DNA of 64,000 nt, from positions 80,954,199 to 81,018,198 of the forward strand of contig CM042151.1 in the NCBI GenBank assembly GCA_023376005.1. Direction: 5' to 3'. The position numbers were made by a program, and so were the translations under genes. This document shows positions 22,264 through 33,489 of the stretch, one piece after another. The notes under the pieces are model-generated. The model ran no database searches, was not told the DNA's origin, and saw nothing but the letters and a program-made list of their open reading frames with translations. The first letter of the stretch is position 1, and every line of letters starts with the position of its first letter. Origin of the DNA: Doryteuthis pealeii. Lineage: Eukaryota > Mollusca > Cephalopoda > Myopsida > Loliginidae.

Positions 22264-22750
22264 CGCTCTTACTTATAGACTAGGCGAGATCAAGTGATCT
22301 ATTCCTTGACCAATCATTGGCAGTACTCTGAGGCTGATACAATACTTAACCCACCCTACTGGTTATAATTACTACAGCGTTCATTGACAACGGACATAGG
22401 ATTAAATCACTGGACCTTTACCAATACGCTCTTACTTATAGACTAGGCGAGATCATATGATCTATTCCTTGGCCAATCATTGGCAGTACTCTGAGGCTGA
22501 TACAATACTTAACCCACCCTACTGGTTTAATTACTACAGCGTTCATTGACAACGGACATAGGATTAAATCACTGGACCTTTACCAATACGCTCTTACTTA
22601 TAGACTAGGCGAGATCATATGATCTATTCCTTGGCCAATCATTGGCAGTACTCTGAGGCTGATACAATACTTACCCACCCTACTGGTCATAATTACTACA
22701 GCGTTCATTGACAACGGACATAGAATTAAATCACTGGACCTTTACCAATA
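22264..22750. repeat. Three near-identical 162-163-bp tandem repeats
   Basis: Units start at 22264, 22427 and 22589 with cgctcttacttatagactag. They are near identical over their whole length, differing by a few bases (for example gatcaagtgatc in unit 1 against gatcatatgatc in units 2 and 3). Each contains the dyad around gatcatatgatc. Flanking sequence (22751-22860) is not part of the repeat. Type unknown. Confidence 0.9.
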
Positions 22751-22961
22751 CGCAGGATAGGACTTCAACGATTACCAAAGGATCACCAAAGGATTCCATA
22801 ACATAGGACTTTCTTTGTCCTATTTCAACTGGCCAAGGATAACACTTAAAAACTTTACATATTGGTTTGGTGGTTGGTTTTGAATGCTATCACAATGCAA
22901 GTGTAAAGAAAAATAAGGTAACTATGATGTTGTTTGTCTACCTTTGATTTATTTTCTTAAT

Positions 22962-22988
22962 ATTTCGGGATAAACATCCCTTCATCAG
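22962..22988 (-). other. CTGATGA-stem-GAAA motif (hammerhead-like core)
   Basis: On the minus strand: ctgatga, a, a 5-bp stem gggat/atccc with a short loop, then gaaatatt. This resembles the conserved core of hammerhead ribozymes except for one extra A before the stem. Stems I and III were not established. Confidence 0.35.
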
Positions 22989-23196
22989 AAGATTTCTTAA
23001 AATTAAGTTCTGGAGATTTATCTTGTTGCTAGGATTTGTTCATTCTGTTGTATGCCTGGTGATATCTTCCTCCAAATTATGTGTATGTATGACTGTCTGT
23101 ATGTGTGTGTGTGTGTCTGTCCAACAATGTCTTAGGGTTTTGCGTATTCTTCACATATTAAATGACAAGGTTATAGAAAAATAAATATACTGTTTT

Positions 23197-23431
23197 GGAC
23201 CATATGACATTTAGTAACCCCTTTTGCTTTGCTGATTCATAAGTACATTTTTTCATTTACGCCATCAACATCCGGTTGTTTGTTAACAGACGATTTTTAG
23301 AGGTTTTTTTTATTATAAAACTAACCCCTAACCCTAACCCCTAACAAACAACTGGATGTTGACGGTGTAAATGAAAAAGATGTACTTATGAATCAGCAAA
23401 GCAAAAGGGGTACCTAAAGATCGTATGGTCC
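23197..23431. mobile_element. hAT-like foldback MITE with telomere-like loop, copy 1
   Basis: Inverted arms start ggaccatatgacatttagta and include tttgctttgctgattcataa. An exact 8-bp duplication actgtttt flanks it (23189-23196, 23432-23439). The loop and inner right arm hold cccctaaccctaacccctaa. No coding capacity. Confidence 0.88.
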
Positions 23432-23439
23432 ACTGTTTT

Positions 23440-23990
23440 TTGGGGGTCTTCTTGTTTGTTTGTTTTTTTCTTGAAACATAAGAAAATGATGAAATTAGGG
23501 ATTTAACATCCCTAATTTTATCCCTATATAGATATATATATAAAATATAAATATACATATATTTTTTTAAATATAAATATTTATAAATTTATAATTTATA
23601 ATTATTTGTACATTCATATGATTGTACTTATTCATATCATATCAATCAATTATGATTGTACTTATTCATATATTTGTACATTCATAAATATATATATATA
23701 ATTTTATCCCTATATAAATATATATATATAAAATGAACTTAAAATAGATCACTTTTTTTCTTGAAACATGAGAAAATGATGAAATTAGGGATTCAAATGA
23801 ACAAGCAGCATTCAAAAAATACAGCTGACTTAACTGTTTTGTTCAGATTTACACATTTCACACAATTAATATGAGTGAAACAGGTAAGTCAACTGTATTT
23901 ATTGAATATTGTTAGACCATGTGAATCCTTAGTTTCCTGATTTTCTCATGTTTAAAAAACAAAGTGTATTCTTTTTTTCAAAACCTTGTC

Positions 23991-24027
<37 letters not shown>

Positions 24028-24092
24028 GACAGACAGACAGACAGAGACAGATTATGAAAATAAAGTTAACAGACCTAAATTCAACCATTGTA
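23440..24092. other. AT-rich sequence with (GATA)n
   Basis: TA-rich 23520-23740, a short repeated string (ttgaaacatgagaaaatgatgaaattaggg type, at 23470 and 23761), an inverted pair around 23806-23910 (cagctgacttaactgt and its complement-like partner), and (GATA)n at 23995-24028 followed by (GACA)n. No gene. Confidence 0.55.
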
Positions 24093-24428
24093 TGTCACCC
24101 CGCCAAAAGAAAAAGAAATACCAAAAATCAGGGAATTAACCAAATTTAATGAAATTTTCAGTGTTGATATATTAATGAGTAAAAGATATAATACACCAAT
24201 TATTTTATTTTAAAACTTTTACATTTGTTCAGGTCAGTTAACTTTGAACCACGTATCTTTGAGAATCTGTGTTATGCCTCACGGATACGTGGTTCAAAGT
24301 TAACTGACCTGAAAAAAACTTTTTAAATAAAATAACTGATGCATTATAGCTTTTATTCATTAATCAACACTGAAAATTTCATTAAATTTGGTTAATTCCC
24401 TGATTTTTTTTTTTTCAGCGGGGTGTCA
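24093..24428. mobile_element. Foldback MITE, TA-flanked
   Basis: Inverted arms of about 150 bp start tgtcaccccgc and end gcggggtgtca. They enclose ggtcagttaactttgaacca and its complement at the centre. TA lies at both outer borders (24091-24092 and 24429-24430), as in mariner-type insertions. Half-copies occur near 42595-42760 and 11370. Confidence 0.8.
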
Positions 24429-24439
24429 TACGGTAGTGG

Positions 24440-24960
24440 AATTTAGTTCCATTAAGTTCGATTTAACCCTTATTTCTCTATTTTGTTGTCTGATTTAAGA
24501 TACGTTATACAATATTGATGTGAGAACGATTGTAAACAAAGAAATAAAATGAACCTTATACTTACTTCTTTGTTTTTTTGTTGTCTGAAATCAATAAAAC
24601 AGAGGGGTTTTGGGGGTTTTTTTAACAAAGAAACAGTAAAATTTCAAATAAACTAATTTTTATGGGTTAAAATTTCTTCATGGGTTCCGTTTCAAATTTC
24701 AAATGTCTTTTTACGCTCGAATCGAAGAAACGTCTGCTAAAGAGCGAAACTCAAGGAAGATAATTAATACAAAGCTCTTTTTTCTTTTTACAGAATTTCA
24801 AAATTTTATATTTGTTATAAGTTTAATTTTAATTGTAATTTTTATGATTAACACTAAAAATAAACAAGTTTTTTATAGTCACAATTTGCAATCACTGATA
24901 CAGTCACATATATTTAGGCATCGTCACTTTTTGTCAAGGGAGATAATTTTTTTATAATTT
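24440..24960 (+). repeat. AT-rich dispersed repeat, copy 2
   Basis: Matches 12100-12370 and 37650-37960 in order (gtctgatttaagat, aaagaaataaaatgaa, cgctcgaatcgaagaaacgt, gataattaatacaaagctct). No coding sequence. Confidence 0.65.
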
Positions 24961-26199
24961 TTACCAAAAGTCAGGTAATTGTCCAGTTTTAATCACATTT
25001 TTAACATTTTATTCATCAATGACGTAATTTTATTATGAATAAATATTTTTATGTAAAAAAAAAAAAAAAGAAAGAAAATTGAAAAATTTATCAATTCAAA
25101 ATGTAAGGTAGGCTTCAACCTTTGTTCATTTGAATTTTTTTTAAATTCTAGAAAGATCAAATCCTGAAGAACACAAAAAAATTTTTTTAATAAAAATTCA
25201 ATATCCCAAAAATTATTTTTGTAGAGCTTTATTTTATTTATTGATTATTTTTTTTCTTTTTCTGGTGTTTAAAAAACAATATTTTTCTTTGAATTGATGT
25301 AAAAAAAAAAAAAAAAATTAAAAAGTATTTTCTCTTATTCAACTGGCCTATTTTTATTCAGTTAAAATTTAATAATGAATTTTAAACCTCCAAAAGGTGG
25401 CATGTTGCACTCAATATTTTCACCATGAATAAAGCTTTATTTAATCTATCTAAAAATGTAAGTTTAATAACATGCAATTTTGCACAACATATTTTCCAAG
25501 ATCTTTATATATTCAAAAAATTATAACTAATGATTGTTTTTTTGTTTATGGATTGCCAAACGTACTGAAAAAAATACTCTCTCCTTATGACCTGGACTAA
25601 GAATACGCAGTGTAGTTTTACTGCAGAGCCTATCCTAGATTTTTACTTATTTACATGCAGAAATATATTACTTTTCTATGTCATGTATATGCATTTATCT
25701 AACTTACATGCTATAAGTGCCCATATATAAGTGCACATATATTTCTCTTTCTATTTCATAAATAAATTAAATGTAGAATTCAAGTTAGCACAACTTTAAA
25801 TATATGCTCCAAGGTTTGGGGCACTGGTAGGTGTCGTAGGTGATTTAGTATGCATGGGTCACTGGGAAGTTTTGGGTCTTTCAACATCATACTTCCTTTG
25901 TTAGGTTCGCCATCAAAAGTTCATGAAGATTTAATTCAAATATAAATGTGTTCATGTGTGTGCATTTCAATGAGAAAGATTGTATGAGTCACGATAAAAA
26001 AAACCTTTACTGACTGATGTGTTTAAAATCCTCATTTTTCGTTGTTCTTTTTTTATTTTTAAATTGATCCTGTGATCACTTTCACAACTTAAGAAGTCCA
26101 ATATTATTTGCAATATTAACACAGCCATCTCCAACATGCACTCAATAACACGTTCCGAGGCATCTCGTCTCTTTCACTGCCATGCCTAGTGTTTTATGC
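24961..26199. other. AT-rich sequence, no gene seen
   Basis: Contains a further scrap of the AT-rich repeat (24960-25060 and 25260-25400, ggtggcatgttgcactcaat). Nothing else recognised. Confidence 0.5.
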
Positions 26200-26852
26200 T
26201 GTGGCGAGCCGGAAGTTCATACTCCGACAGAAAGAGATCGAATGACAAAAATAGGTAGTTTGCGCATGGGGATTGCGCACCCTAGTAAAAGAGAAAAATT
26301 AAAATAAAAATTCGTAAAATTCAACCAATCAGAGACGTTCCCGCTTAAAAAGAAAAATTATCAAATGAGCCTTGCGGAGCCTACCAAAATTCTATTTAAA
26401 CCCAAACTTTTTCATTTTCAAGCAGAAAGATTTTGCCTGCCTAAGAGAATCCTTGTCACATGTTTTAAGAACTTTTAATGCAGAAGGTACGAACTATCTA
26501 TCTCTCTCTCTCTCTCCTTAAATAATTATCGCTTTCAGAGACAAACTAAATATCAGTACAACTATTGCCTGACTGATGATTATTATGACTTGAAAACTTT
26601 ACATTTTCTTTCTCACGTTGTGAATTGTGAAATATCAGCTTACATTTTACATTGAACTTTAAAAAAAGAACTTTTGGCTGAACCTTGCCCAGTATTCAAT
26701 GCTGCCTTTTTGTATACATTCTATTAATACAATTTTGTTTGTTTAATCAAGAGTTTTGTCTTCTATGCCATGTGCTTGATTGTTTTATGGTCTTTTAAAT
26801 GTTTGAACACTTTTATTATATATTTACATCAAACAGCCCATACTTAACACCA
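26200..26852 (+). mobile_element. Probable solo LTR
   Basis: Begins tgtggcgagcc and ends cttaacacca. Its borders are inferred from a related uninterrupted stretch at 27480-27520. Flanks tatgc and aatgc suggest an imperfect 5-bp duplication. It shares aatcagagacgttcccgctt and gagcctaccaaaattctatt with the LTR at 52247 in the same order, including a TATA-like tatttaaaccc. Confidence 0.45.
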
Positions 26853-26913
26853 TAATGCATAGCACAATTTTTTTAAATTTGCATACATGCAAATAAATTC
26901 ATACCAATAGTCC

Positions 26914-27377
26914 TGTAGCGTTAGTTTTGTATTTGCCTGGGAAAGTTGTCTGCCCGGTTTAGTTTGCTGGTGCCCGCTAGGGGGCTATAGTATTTAAGCG
27001 CCGGGTTCAAACCCTTTTGGCCTCTTTTCCTGTTCCAGTAACTACGAGCCACATGGAGTAGACACGGTCTACTCCTTCTCGTTGGGGCTTTTGGCCCCAC
27101 TTACATTACTGTAAGTTCTTCACACAGCATGGACTATCCCTAGTCTCATGTCTGTACTTTTATATGTTATCTTGTACCATTCATGAATGTGTCTTCATCT
27201 TTATTTATGTACTCTTTGTTTATGTACCCTTTTACCTATGTACTTTGTATCTATCTTTTTACCCATGTACTTTGTATCTTGTCATATCCATGTGCTGTAT
27301 TATATTAAATGTTTTGTCTGTTAACCTTCGTCGGAGTTTTGTATTCAAAGTATATATAACTTTGAATCATCATTACA
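26914..27377 (+). mobile_element. Solo LTR
   Basis: Inverted ends tgtag and ttaca, direct repeat gtcc on both sides (26910-26913, 27378-27381), and an uninterrupted relative of the site at 27547. Inside are a TATA-like tatttaag (26991) and ggttcaaacccttttggcct. No internal retrotransposon genes remain. Confidence 0.65.
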
Positions 27378-27870
27378 GTCCTATTAAATTATAGTGCTAT
27401 GGCAGCCATATTTTCTTTTCTGGTGAACACTTCACTCATTTTGCATGCAAGCGTCTCATCTCTTTCACTGTTGCACCTGGTGTTTTATGCACAGCTTGAT
27501 CTAAAAAAAAAAATGTGCATACATGCAAATGAATTCATGCCAATAGTCCTAGATTAGAGATCGCATTTACTTAAATTTCGGTGCTAAGGCAGCCATATTT
27601 TCTTTTCTTGTGAACCCTTCACTCATTTTGCATGCAAGAATTGTTCTCCAATTCTTCTGGCTCTGAAATCACATTTCCTTAAATTACAGTGCTAAGGCAG
27701 CCATATTTTATTTTTATCACTTTGAGCTCTGAGGTACATCATTTCTTTCAGTACAAAGATTAAGGAAGATGCTTTTCCAAATATTGCTGTAAGTGGGAAA
27801 ATAATTTTCTCTCTTGGACATCACATGTTAATGCAATAATGCAAACTGGTCTCTTTCATCTCCTGTTCTT
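27378..27870. repeat. Imperfect tandem repeat hosting the two LTRs
   Basis: The block gtgctaaggcagccatattt followed by ttcactcattttgcatgcaa recurs at about 27392, 27580 and 27690. Related pieces lie at 26160 and 26860. Type unknown. Confidence 0.6.
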
Positions 27871-28590
27871 CAGTTTGTTTGTTTTGTTTTATGGCATATC
27901 AACCACGGTGGGTTATTTAATGCCGGCAAAGTTTTGAAAGATTTGTAGCAATAGTTTAGAAGAAAATTTTTTTAAACTCATTTTTTTTTTCATAAAAATT
28001 TTTTCTATTTAACCCATAGTTGGGACCCTAACAGGTACTTCCACTCCGGGTCAGAGTGGACAAGGGAACAATGGTGATGAAGGGGTGCTCCACATTCCCC
28101 AGACCTCCAGAATTGGAACCTCACCATCAGTTAGAGTTTAATGTCATACCCGGGACATGAAAACCCTCAGCTACTGCCTTCTAGTAAAGTAAGTAAAGTC
28201 GTCAGGGTGGCCTAAAGTTGGTATCAGCCAGTCAGCAAGGGAGTCTATCCCCTTTTCACTAGTGCTAGACCAAGGAGATTGTTTTTTTTTGGCGTCTGAG
28301 GTGGAGCGCCACACCTACTATCAGCTCCTTACTTTAATGCACAGATCCCTGTGCTACTCATATGCTGAGTTGGCGAGGACCAGTATCGAACTAGGAACCT
28401 TGTGGTTTCTAGCCGAACGCTCTAGGATAAAAAGGGTTGGGGCTTGGCATAAGGGCAATAGGGTTGTGACAATCATATAGATGCTAGGCTTGATATGACT
28501 AGCCAATTTATCAAAGGGGGCCTCTCCGACTGCCCGTCTAGCTTAAGTAAGGGCAAAAGTGGAGTCTTGCATGTCATGGACCTGTTCTTC
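27870..28590 (+). repeat. Repeat X interrupted by a SINE
   Basis: Repeat X (cggtgggttatttaatgccg to cctctccgactgcccgtcta) is split at ccttctag by a family 1 SINE (28186-28430). It resumes with gataaaaagggttggggctt exactly as in the uninterrupted copy at 13750-13780. Confidence 0.85.
28186..28430 (-). repeat. tRNA-derived SINE, family 1, nested in repeat X
   Basis: Minus-strand copy lacking the first part of the tRNA-like head (stops at cgctctag). Its insertion dates it as younger than this repeat X copy. Confidence 0.8.
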
Positions 28591-28802
28591 AGATGATAAA
28601 GATATGGTTTTCCTTGTCACTGTCTTTGAACTATTAAGACACACTTTTCATCTCTGTCCAAGGAACAGTTTTTTTATTGTTTCTCTTTAGCCTACTTTAA
28701 CCTGATTTTCTTATGTTTTCTTTTGGCTTTTCTAATTTAATTCTAAAAATTTCTAATAGTTCTGTCTCAAACACTGACTCCTACTCACAACATTCTATAT
28801 AA

Positions 28803-28951
28803 AAGTAAGTAAAGTTGGCACAGTGGCCTATTATCACTATCAGCAGGACAGCAAAGAAGTATATCCCTTTTTCGTTAGTGCTAGAAAAGGAAGATTGTTT
28901 TGCTGAAGTGGAGCACCAAACTTACCCTCAGCTCCCCACTTTACTGCAAAG
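28803..28951 (-). repeat. Partial tRNA-derived SINE, family 1
   Basis: Only the tail and body remain (agtaaagttggcacagtggc to ccccactttactgcaaaga). The tRNA-like head is missing. Confidence 0.7.
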
Positions 28952-29529
28952 ATAAAATTACCCAGAGCATGCCTATTTATCAGGTAAGTAAAGTTGAAAA
29001 CTGGGGACTGACAATTTGCTTCTGGTTTGAGATTTCAATAGTTTGTTTCTGTATAGCCCTATCACTGGGTTGACCATATGCATTTTCTGACTCGTTGCTT
29101 TGTTGATGCTTTCTGTGCCCACGCTGTGTTTTCCTTTGATCCACAGAATGGGGATCAACACAACTTAGAGTGTCTTTATGACAGATTGGAAGTTTAGTAG
29201 AACTGAGTCACCACAGTTGTTGGCAACTCCAATAATAAGACAACACATCATTAACAAAAATGTTATTATCATATCTTATGTAAAGGAAAAGGTATGCATA
29301 CTAGGTCATTAGGAGAGAAAAGACACAGTGTGGAACTTCTCTGGCAAATTTGTTTAATGCTAATTAGCATTGAATGATTCAGTAGAAAATGTGACCTGGA
29401 CTGAGTCACTTCTTCTCTCTGAGTTTTACTTTAGCAGCAAGGTCTATTTCTTCAAGAAGCAAAGATTTCTTCCTTCAGCAATTTGAAATCTCGTAGTTCT
29501 TCTGACTAAACCTCCTGTCTGGTCTCAAC
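28952..29529. other. No gene seen
   Basis: Unremarkable sequence between a truncated SINE and the start of the duplicated unit. One short reverse frame (28973-29161) has no family resemblance. Confidence 0.5.
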
Positions 29530-29850
29530 AACCAAAGGTGGCAACTAGGTCCTGACTATTAATGACTCATGGACAGTGGGGAGACACTTGATTTCCAGAC
29601 AAGGAAAAATAAACAAGGGGCTATTTATCACAATAGCTCTCTAGATCCATTAACAAAAAACTACCGATATGTATCCTTACACCTCAGAATCCAAAATTAC
29701 AGGTTCATATTCAGATGTGAATAAAACAAAACACAATTAAGACAGGAGAAATATGTACAATAAGTGCTTAGCACTCTGTTTATTTTCTGAAACTGAAAGA
29801 AATACAAGAAAGGAATGACCACCAGACAAAATTGGTCCATAATGTGTCAG

Positions 29851-30328
29851 TTTGGTTTGTTTAAGGCACATCAACCACAGTGGGTCTTTTAATGCCAACA
29901 AAGTTATGAAATGAATTCATTCTTAAATGGATACTCAATTTTTTTATAAACACATTTTTCTATTTAACCCATACATGTGACCCTAACAGGTACTACTACT
30001 CTGGGTCAGAGTGGACCAGGGAGCAATAGTGATGAAGGGGTGCTCTACATTCCACAGACCTCCAGAATTGGAACCTCACTATCAGATAGAGTTTAATGTC
30101 ATTCCCAGGACATAAAGACCCTCGGCCATTGCCTTTTAGCACCTATATGGTAAAAAGGGTTGAGGATTTGCCATAAGAGCAATAAGGTATGTATAATCAT
30201 ATAGATGCTAAGGCTTGACATGATCAGCAGATTGATTGGAGAGCACCTCTCCGACCGCCTGTCTAGCCTAAGTAAGGACCAAAGTGGGGTGTTGCATGTC
30301 ATGGACTGCTCAGCTACTGGATTCTAAA
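29851..30328 (+). repeat. Repeat X, full-length reference copy
   Basis: Bounded by a perfect gtgtcag duplication (29844-29850, 30329-30335), and the paralogous site in unit 2 (about 15275) is uninterrupted. The 478-bp element runs from tttggtttgtttaaggcaca to ctactggattctaaa. It has no long open frame, no tRNA-like boxes and no terminal inverted repeats that I can see, so its class is open. Confidence 0.8.
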
Positions 30329-31215
30329 GTGTCAGAGTTCATATGAGAGGAGGATATTCTGACAGAAATTATAAAATCCTGGTATATTTGGTATACAAGA
30401 AAATTAACTTTTTATTAAAAAAATAATATGGGTATACTTATATATGGTTGATATGTCAAATTCACACAATTTAAAACATTGTCCTTTTCTTTCTACATAA
30501 AGTACATACTATTTCTGTTGATGTTGTAACCTAACAAAGATTACTAAATGAAAATAAGCAAATGGGTATACTTATATATGGCTTATTGAAAATTCACACA
30601 ATTTGAAATATTTTCCTTTTCTTTTGACAAAAAATAAATACTATTTCTGTTGATTTGCATGAAAATGATCTTTTTTTTTACATATCTCAAAAGGATATTT
30701 TCAATGTATGTTTTTTTTTTGAAAAATTGATCCATAAGTTGACAAAAATGTTTTTCTTTTTCTGTGCATTTAAATTCTTCTTAAAGGACAATCCATACAC
30801 AACATATGCAAAAATATATGCAAAATGGTATGATTTCTATCTAGTACCAGGCTTCTTAACCTAATGACATCCATTTTGTTTGCAATGTTCTAATAAAAAT
30901 AATAAAATCCTGGTATATTTGGTGTATACAAAATGAACTTTTTATAAATAATGGTAAGGGTGTGATATAGCAAATTTCCACAATTTAAAATGTTGCCCTT
31001 TTCTTTCTACATAAAATTAATACTATTTCTATTGATTAGCCAAGAACATTTTTTTAAATATTTCAAAAGGATATTTTCTGGAAACATATTTTTAAAGTTG
31101 ATTCATAGATTGAAAAAAAAAAGAAGATTCTCTTTACTGTACATTACAAATTCTTCTTACAGAACAATCCATACTCTGCAAAATTATATGATTTCTATCT
31201 AGTATAGAGCTTCTC

Positions 31216-31599
31216 AAAGTGATCCATATAGATCCTTAGGGCGAATCATGTCTTGGTTGGTTGTATAAAAATATGGGGTTACACAGGCTGTGAATTTACT
31301 ATAAAAATCTTTTTATAACAGGTGAACAATGTAAAGATTTGTATTGTTATAATGTTAGCTATAACAAAGGCATTATTATATGACATATACTTTTATTTAT
31401 CTTTGCTGGGTATACAGAGATATGATAAACAAATGGTGTGTCTATGACCTGTGTATGCTCAATGTGTGTGTGACAGTTCACTTTGTATTCCTACACTACA
31501 GAGTTGTACTGAGGTATGTAGGGAAGTAGTTCTCATGATACTGTTACAAACAATATCACAGGATCATGTAGACTAGTCACCAGCTATTATACACCTACC
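31216..31599. other. No gene seen
   Basis: Unclassified AT-rich sequence between duplicon and LINE fragment. Confidence 0.5.
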
Positions 31600-32130
31600 T
31601 CAGAGCTTTTGAAAGTCATCTACATAGACGCCTGAGAATTAAACATTTTTTACCAGGGGAATACCGGGGAGTCTGTCTGCAACGCCAACTGCGATGGTTG
31701 GGTCACACTATCCACATGCCTGCAGAGAGACTCCCCTGTAAAATACTTTACAGTGAACTCACAGATGACACGTTGAGGACAGGAGCCCCCCAAAAGCAGT
31801 TCAAAGACCATATTAAGACAATGCTGAAGAAATGTATCATCATACGTTCAAGTATGAAAGATTTGGCCTCCAACAGACAGGGCTGGCAAGATGCCTGCCA
31901 CACAGGGGCTAAGCAGCTCAATATCGAGATAAACAGGACTGCAGAGTGGCAACTTCTTCATCATCATGAATAACAAAATGTAGATGGAATTTTCCCTGCA
32001 ATGTATATGACTGCTTCTGCAAGTACAGAATTGGACTAACGAGCCACCAGAGGGTCCACAACTGAAGATATGGAGTGACATCATCATCATCTGCGATCGA
32101 CTTCCAAAAGAAAGACGAAAGACCAGGGTG
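31600..32130 (+). pseudogene. Non-LTR retrotransposon C-terminal fragment with zinc finger
   Basis: The frame from about 31600 to 31973 reads RAFESHLHRRLRIKHF, then LRWLGHTIHMPAERLP and DLASNRQGWQDACHTGAKQ. That is the typical end of a LINE polyprotein downstream of reverse transcriptase. After a one-base shift, CNVYDCFCKYRIGLTSHQRV (about 31997) is the C-terminal finger that ends such elements. It is 5' truncated and frameshifted. The clade (L2, RTE or relatives) cannot be fixed from this piece. Confidence 0.75.
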
Positions 32131-32944
32131 AATAAAGACATACAGGTCCACTTGAAATGTATTTACTAGATTGTATTTATAAATACCTCTAAATTGAGCT
32201 GTTATTTTAGTATTCCAGATTAAACTTGGTTTACACAAGTCTACTTTGAATCAATACAACTTTCAGTATTTTGCAAAATTGTCCTTGATAGAGCATTCAG
32301 AAGAAGTTGTTTGGGATAATGACTTGTTTATTTATATAAACTACATTAAGAATTTGCAAAATTTTAAAACTTGATTGAAAGATTTAAACATAAATTTCTC
32401 AATGGATTATTTCTCCATTTAATGTTGAAGTGAAAAGTGCAAATTTTGATAACTTTGTTAAAAAAGAATTTATTGAAGATACTTTTTTTTTTTATCTTGA
32501 AGCAAAGTCAATGTACAGATTTCAAAGAATTGGATGAATGAAAAAAGCTGTATACAAATATCCTAAGATTAGTGTAACTGTTAAGCCCAGTTCACTTGCA
32601 TTTCCAATTTAGGATGTTATCTGTGTTTAGCAAACAGAGAAGAACTTTGAACATAGAACATAATGATTTGCAGCTCAAACTCACAAACTTGCAACCAAAT
32701 ATTTGTGATCTTCTCAGGCCCCAGCAAAATTCATCTTTCCCATTAAAAAATAATTCAAGATTTAAAGGTGCAGATGCACTAGTTCATAGATCCTTTTCTC
32801 ATGTAAATTGTACTAAACACTAGTAAATTAGTTATGTTTTGTAATTTAATATTCAGTTAATTATTTGGGTGTGAATAGAAATTAAATTTTGTTACAAGAG
32901 GTGTATCAAGTGAAAAGTTTAATTTTAAGTTTAATCCCTGATCT

Positions 32945-33150
32945 AGTATGTGCTTGCAAGGGACTTTTTAAATATGAACCCTTTGAAAATTTGTTTTCTT
33001 CAGTTTGTTTGCATGTATTATTTAAAATTTAGATCATGTGAAAATACAAATCCAAGCAATTTGTATGACTAAAGTTTATTTTTAGTAGGTGTCTTCATGT
33101 GTACTTTTAAATATGAATTCAATGCACAGACTAATCCATATAGATTATAA
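32945..33150 (-). pseudogene. Fossil C2H2 fingers
   Basis: Minus-strand equivalents of 17140-17280 and 17735-17800 with Cys and His losses. Spacing and strings such as catatttaaaaagtccctt mark them. Confidence 0.55.
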
Positions 33151-33184
33151 GAAATAGTCATTTTTAGAAACTAAGGGATTCCTT

Positions 33185-33489
33185 CCTAAAGTTAACACTT
33201 GATTTCTTTATGTAATATACTTAAATACTAGGGCTTGTTTTAAGATGGAGGATGTTCCTTTTATACAGTTATTTGTACTTTATAGCAGTTTACTTTACCA
33301 AGTATTGTGTTAAGATATTTTTTAATGATTTCCTTGACCAACCAGTTGACCCTATCCACAACTGGTATAATATTAATTTTTTTTGAAAGACAAATTGTTT
33401 ATAGATTTTCTTAAGATCCTGGTATTTGCTTACATATATCTTGTTAAAGTAGAACTCTCTGAAAATGCTGAGTCACTCACTTGACATGA
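33185..33489 (-). pseudogene. LINE tail plus lost terminal finger of the gene at 33490
   Basis: 33489 down to about 33425 continues the zinc-finger frame after a TAG: SCQVSDSAFSESSTLTRYM, with one Cys now Ser. Below that the minus strand is RLE-LINE C-terminal sequence (ataccaggatcttaag, then taccagttgtgg). Confidence 0.75.
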
